NCBI GenBank assembly: GCA_021780015.1
Contig: JAJXZN010000298.1
Location: 1-7,300, forward strand
DNA: 7,300 nucleotides
Direction: 5' to 3'
Source: Pseudomonadota bacterium
GTDB lineage: Bacteria > Pseudomonadota > Alphaproteobacteria > Rhizobiales > Beijerinckiaceae
Position 1 is the stretch's first letter. Each line of letters begins with the position of its first letter. Shown piece after piece: positions 5,456-7,300 of the stretch. The translations under genes were made by a program, and so were the position numbers. The notes under the pieces are model-generated. The model saw nothing but the letters and a program-made list of their open reading frames with translations. It ran no database searches and had not been told where the DNA came from.

Positions 5456-6175
5456 ATGGCGTCCGACATGCCGCCGCAACCGCCGAAGCACCCCTTCGAA
5501 TCGAACTGGTATGTGCAGGGCCCGGTGCAGGCCGAAGGACCGTTCACCGGCTATACGCTCAAGGATATGATCGCCAAGCGCCAGATCGGCGGCGATACCA
5601 ATGTTGCCGAAGTCGGCGCGACGGTGTGGACGCGGCTCGCCGATGTTGCGGCCTTCGCATCCTTGCTGCCGGCCCCGCCGCCGGAGCAAGGCGCGGCCGC
5701 GCTTGCAAGCGTCCAATATGCCGGTTTCTGGATCCGGCTCTTGGCCTATATCATCGACGTCATTGTCCTCGAGTTTTTTGCCGCCATCGCTGGGGGTATC
5801 GTGGGCGTGGTCGTGGTTGTCAGCGGCGTCGTGGGAAAGCTTCAGCCGCTCGCGACCGGCGAGCCGATTCCGCCGGGCTATATCGTGCTGTTCTGGATCG
5901 CCGGTCTGGTCGGTCTCGCCGTGACGATCGGTTACAACGTCTCTTTCAACAGCGGCGCTTGGCAGGCGACGCCGGGCAAGCGCCTGCTCGGGCTCCACCT
6001 CATCACCCTGACCGGCGAGCCCGTCGGTCCTTGGCTCGCGTTTGCCCGCTGGGCCGGCTACATCCTCGACGGCTTGACGCTCTACATCGGATTTCTGATG
6101 ATCGGCTGGACGCGCGAGAAGACCGGCCTGCACGACATCATCTGCAGCACCCGCGTCGTCTACGGCAAGCTTTGA
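5456..6175 (+). CDS. GYF_2-RDD domain inner-membrane protein
   Basis: This 239-residue protein joins two domains. Residues 17-70 (NWYVQGPVQAEGPF through WTRLADVAAF) look like a GYF_2 domain, a small soluble fold thought to bind proline-rich or other peptides. After a Pro/Ala/Gln linker, residues 86-237 form an RDD domain: GFWIRLLAYIID with R94 and D101, a long hydrophobic segment (102-127), a second segment (141-163), ATPGKRLLGL (171-180), a third segment beginning at GYILD with D205, and KTGLHDIICSTRVV at the end. RDD proteins are small membrane proteins of mostly unclear function; some are linked to ion or proton transport under stress. Three membrane passes are likely, with the GYF_2 domain in the cytoplasm. 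It has its own promoter and strong Shine-Dalgarno, and ends 3 bp from the stop of the convergent gene with no terminator between. Confidence 0.88.
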   Translation: MASDMPPQPPKHPFESNWYVQGPVQAEGPFTGYTLKDMIAKRQIGGDTNVAEVGATVWTRLADVAAFASLLPAPPPEQGAAALASVQYAGFWIRLLAYIIDVIVLEFFAAIAGGIVGVVVVVSGVVGKLQPLATGEPIPPGYIVLFWIAGLVGLAVTIGYNVSFNSGAWQATPGKRLLGLHLITLTGEPVGPWLAFARWAGYILDGLTLYIGFLMIGWTREKTGLHDIICSTRVVYGKL

Positions 6176-6178
6176 GGC

Positions 6179-6988
6179 TCAGTCGGACTCCGGCCCATCG
6201 CGCAGCCGGTCGAGGTCGAAGGCCTCGACGTCCTGCAGCAGCTCGATGAAGGCGGTGACGCCGTAATCGGCCGAGGCTTCGCCCTTTTCCGCCGTGGCGG
6301 CGGCGGCATTGCCCATCGCGCCGGAGGCGGAAAGATCCTGCGCCATCCAGCCGAAGCCGGTCGGGCGGCCGGTGCGCAGCCAGGTGAAATCGCTCTCGAT
6401 CGCTGCTGCCGCCGAGGTGAAATTCTCGCGCTCGGCGTCGCGGACGAGCTCGGGCCGGAAGCTCAGCATCAGCGAGGTCTCGACATCGCCGGCGTGGATG
6501 CCGTGTTTGAGCTCGTCTTCGGAAAAGAGACCGTCCGGATAGCCGAAACGATGCCAAGTCGCCTTCGCCACCAGAAGCCCGTGCTGGGCCCGCAGATCCT
6601 GCGCGACGAGGTCGAGCAGAGGCACGTTGCCGCCATGCGAATTGAGCAGCACCAGCTTGCCGAGCCCGGCGCGAGCGACGCTCGTGCCGATCTCGCCGAG
6701 CACGGCGATGAGGCTCGCTGCCGAAAGGCTCAATGTGCCGGGAAAATCCTCATGTTCGGTCGAGGTGCCGATGGCCTGGATCGGCAGGAACAAAACCGGC
6801 AATTCGTCCGGCAGCCGGGCGACGACGCGTTCGATATAGCCCTGCATCAGGAGAAGATCGACGCCGAGCGGCAGGTGCGGTCCGTGCTGCTCGACGGCGG
6901 CGACGGGCAGCACGGCGATGGCCTCCTCGATCCCCGGCGATTGGAAATCGCGCCAGGTCATTTCCGCCCAAAATCGCGTTGGCAGCAT
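6179..6988 (-). CDS. creatininase-family metal-dependent amidohydrolase
   Basis: This 269-residue protein has the creatininase-fold metal ligands: E33 and H35 in AAVEQHGPHLPLGVD, D44 at its end, H118 in LLNSHGGN, and H165/E170 in HAGDVETS. TSTEHEDFPGTLSL (75-88) is the usual substrate-loop region. The family hydrolyses cyclic amides or formamides: creatinine, the formylaminopyrimidine step of archaeal riboflavin synthesis (ArfB), and the peptide cleavage by MftE. Nothing here proves creatinine as substrate. ATG 6988 is chosen because GAGG lies 5 nt upstream and the family starts shortly before EMTWRDF; a longer in-frame start at 7207 would overlap the divergent gene. The gene faces the RDD gene (3 bp between stops) and is divergent from an ABC binding-protein gene, which suggests that an imported compound may be its substrate. 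Confidence 0.9.
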   Translation of the reverse strand: MLPTRFWAEMTWRDFQSPGIEEAIAVLPVAAVEQHGPHLPLGVDLLLMQGYIERVVARLPDELPVLFLPIQAIGTSTEHEDFPGTLSLSAASLIAVLGEIGTSVARAGLGKLVLLNSHGGNVPLLDLVAQDLRAQHGLLVAKATWHRFGYPDGLFSEDELKHGIHAGDVETSLMLSFRPELVRDAERENFTSAAAAIESDFTWLRTGRPTGFGWMAQDLSASGAMGNAAAATAEKGEASADYGVTAFIELLQDVEAFDLDRLRDGPESD

Positions 6989-7121
6989 TTTTTCCTCGGC
7001 CCGCCTTGAGCTGCGTTTGCCGTAATAGGCCCGAAGGCCGGGCGCGGGGCAAGCCCTTGCGTCGCGGCGCCCCACGGGTGAAATAGGCATCGGGCAGAGG
7101 GGCGGCCGCGGCAGTTTAGAC
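6989..7121. promoter_or_regulatory. divergent promoter region between creatininase-like and ABC binding-protein genes
   Basis: This 133-bp gap should hold both promoters. On the minus strand TTGCCC (7052-7047) and CTATTA (7028-7023), 18 bp apart, are a weak candidate for the creatininase-family gene, whose Shine-Dalgarno GAGG is at 6997-6994. On the plus strand only a weak pair, TTGCGT (7057-7062) and AAATAG (7081-7086), is seen, and no good Shine-Dalgarno precedes ATG 7122. A GC-rich inverted repeat (GGCCCGAAGGCC) lies near 7028-7039. Confidence 0.3.
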
Positions 7122-7300
7122 ATGATGCGATTTTTTGCGGCACTCGGCGCGCTTCTGGGCTTCGCCGCGCCCGCACTGGCGCTCGATAAAGTCACCTTCG
7201 GCACCAATTGGCGTGCCGAGGCCGAGCACGGCGGTTTCTACCAGGCCCTCGCCGACGGCACCTATCGCAAATACGGCCTCGACGTGACGATCTTGCAAGG
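7122..7300 (+). CDS. NMT1/THI5-like ABC transporter substrate-binding protein, N-terminal part
   Basis: The frame starts at ATG 7122 (or the adjacent ATG 7125) and runs off the window, showing 59 residues. MMRFFAALGALLGFAAPALA is a clean Sec signal peptide with likely cleavage after ALA at residue 20. The mature start, KVTFGTNWRAEAEHGGFYQALADGTYRKYGLDVTILQG, is typical of NMT1/THI5/SsuA-type periplasmic proteins; GGFYQA followed by YRKYGLDV is especially like those for pyrimidine or aromatic-heterocycle precursors (ThiY-type). These proteins deliver ligand to an ABC importer in the inner membrane; permease and ATPase genes would be expected beyond the right edge. The ligand is not determined. 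It is divergent from the creatininase-like gene, a hint of shared function. Confidence 0.82.
   Translation, partial: MMRFFAALGALLGFAAPALALDKVTFGTNWRAEAEHGGFYQALADGTYRKYGLDVTILQ

Noticed and set aside
5029..6249. A 406-codon plus-strand open frame through the repeat array and the RDD gene.
   Set aside because: It crosses a 13-bp array, covers the RDD gene in another phase, has an Arg-rich composition and no ribosome-binding site.
6989..7207. N-terminal extension of the creatininase-like gene to 7207.
   Set aside because: It would overlap the signal peptide of the divergent gene; ATG 6988 has a GAGG at 5 nt and matches the family start.

Overview
This 7.3 kb window is GC-rich and densely coded. 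It looks like the chromosome of an alphaproteobacterium, probably Hyphomicrobiales (Rhizobiales). That placement is an inference from base composition, the type of ornithine decarboxylase, a GYF_2-RDD protein and the promoter style; the sequence alone does not fix a genus.

Layout. (1) Positions 1-444 hold the 3' end of an M23/LytM-type envelope metallopeptidase. (2) Two tandem plus-strand ParA/MinD-superfamily ATPase genes follow (543-1388 and 1435-2136). They look like diverged paralogues: the first has a full deviant Walker A (KGGVGKTT), while the second reads SGRVGKTT and has lost the signature lysine. (3) Positions 2277-3371 encode an integral-membrane acyltransferase-3 family protein. 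(4) A minus-strand fold-III ornithine (or lysine/ornithine) decarboxylase occupies 3438-4568 and ends at a hairpin-plus-T-tract terminator. (5) The 887 bp from 4569 to 5455 carry no convincing gene. The ODC-proximal half is rich in hairpins and probably forms a long structured 5' leader. The other half holds five tandem copies of a 13-bp unit, flanked by an exact 14-bp direct repeat, then a strong 8-bp hairpin and the promoter and ribosome-binding site of the next gene. (6) Positions 5456-6175 encode a GYF_2-RDD membrane protein. (7) A convergent creatininase-family amidohydrolase gene (6179-6988, minus) starts 133 bp from a divergent gene for an exported NMT1/THI5-like ABC substrate-binding protein (7122 to the window edge).

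How the genes fit together. The window is a series of small independent units, not one pathway. The ParA-like pair is probably one transcription unit. ODC makes putrescine (or cadaverine) and its long leader suggests post-transcriptional, possibly polyamine-responsive, control. The creatininase-like enzyme and the divergent pyrimidine-type binding protein may belong to one uptake-and-hydrolysis function. The points most worth a second look are the ODC leader, the 13-bp repeat array and the ATPase pair.
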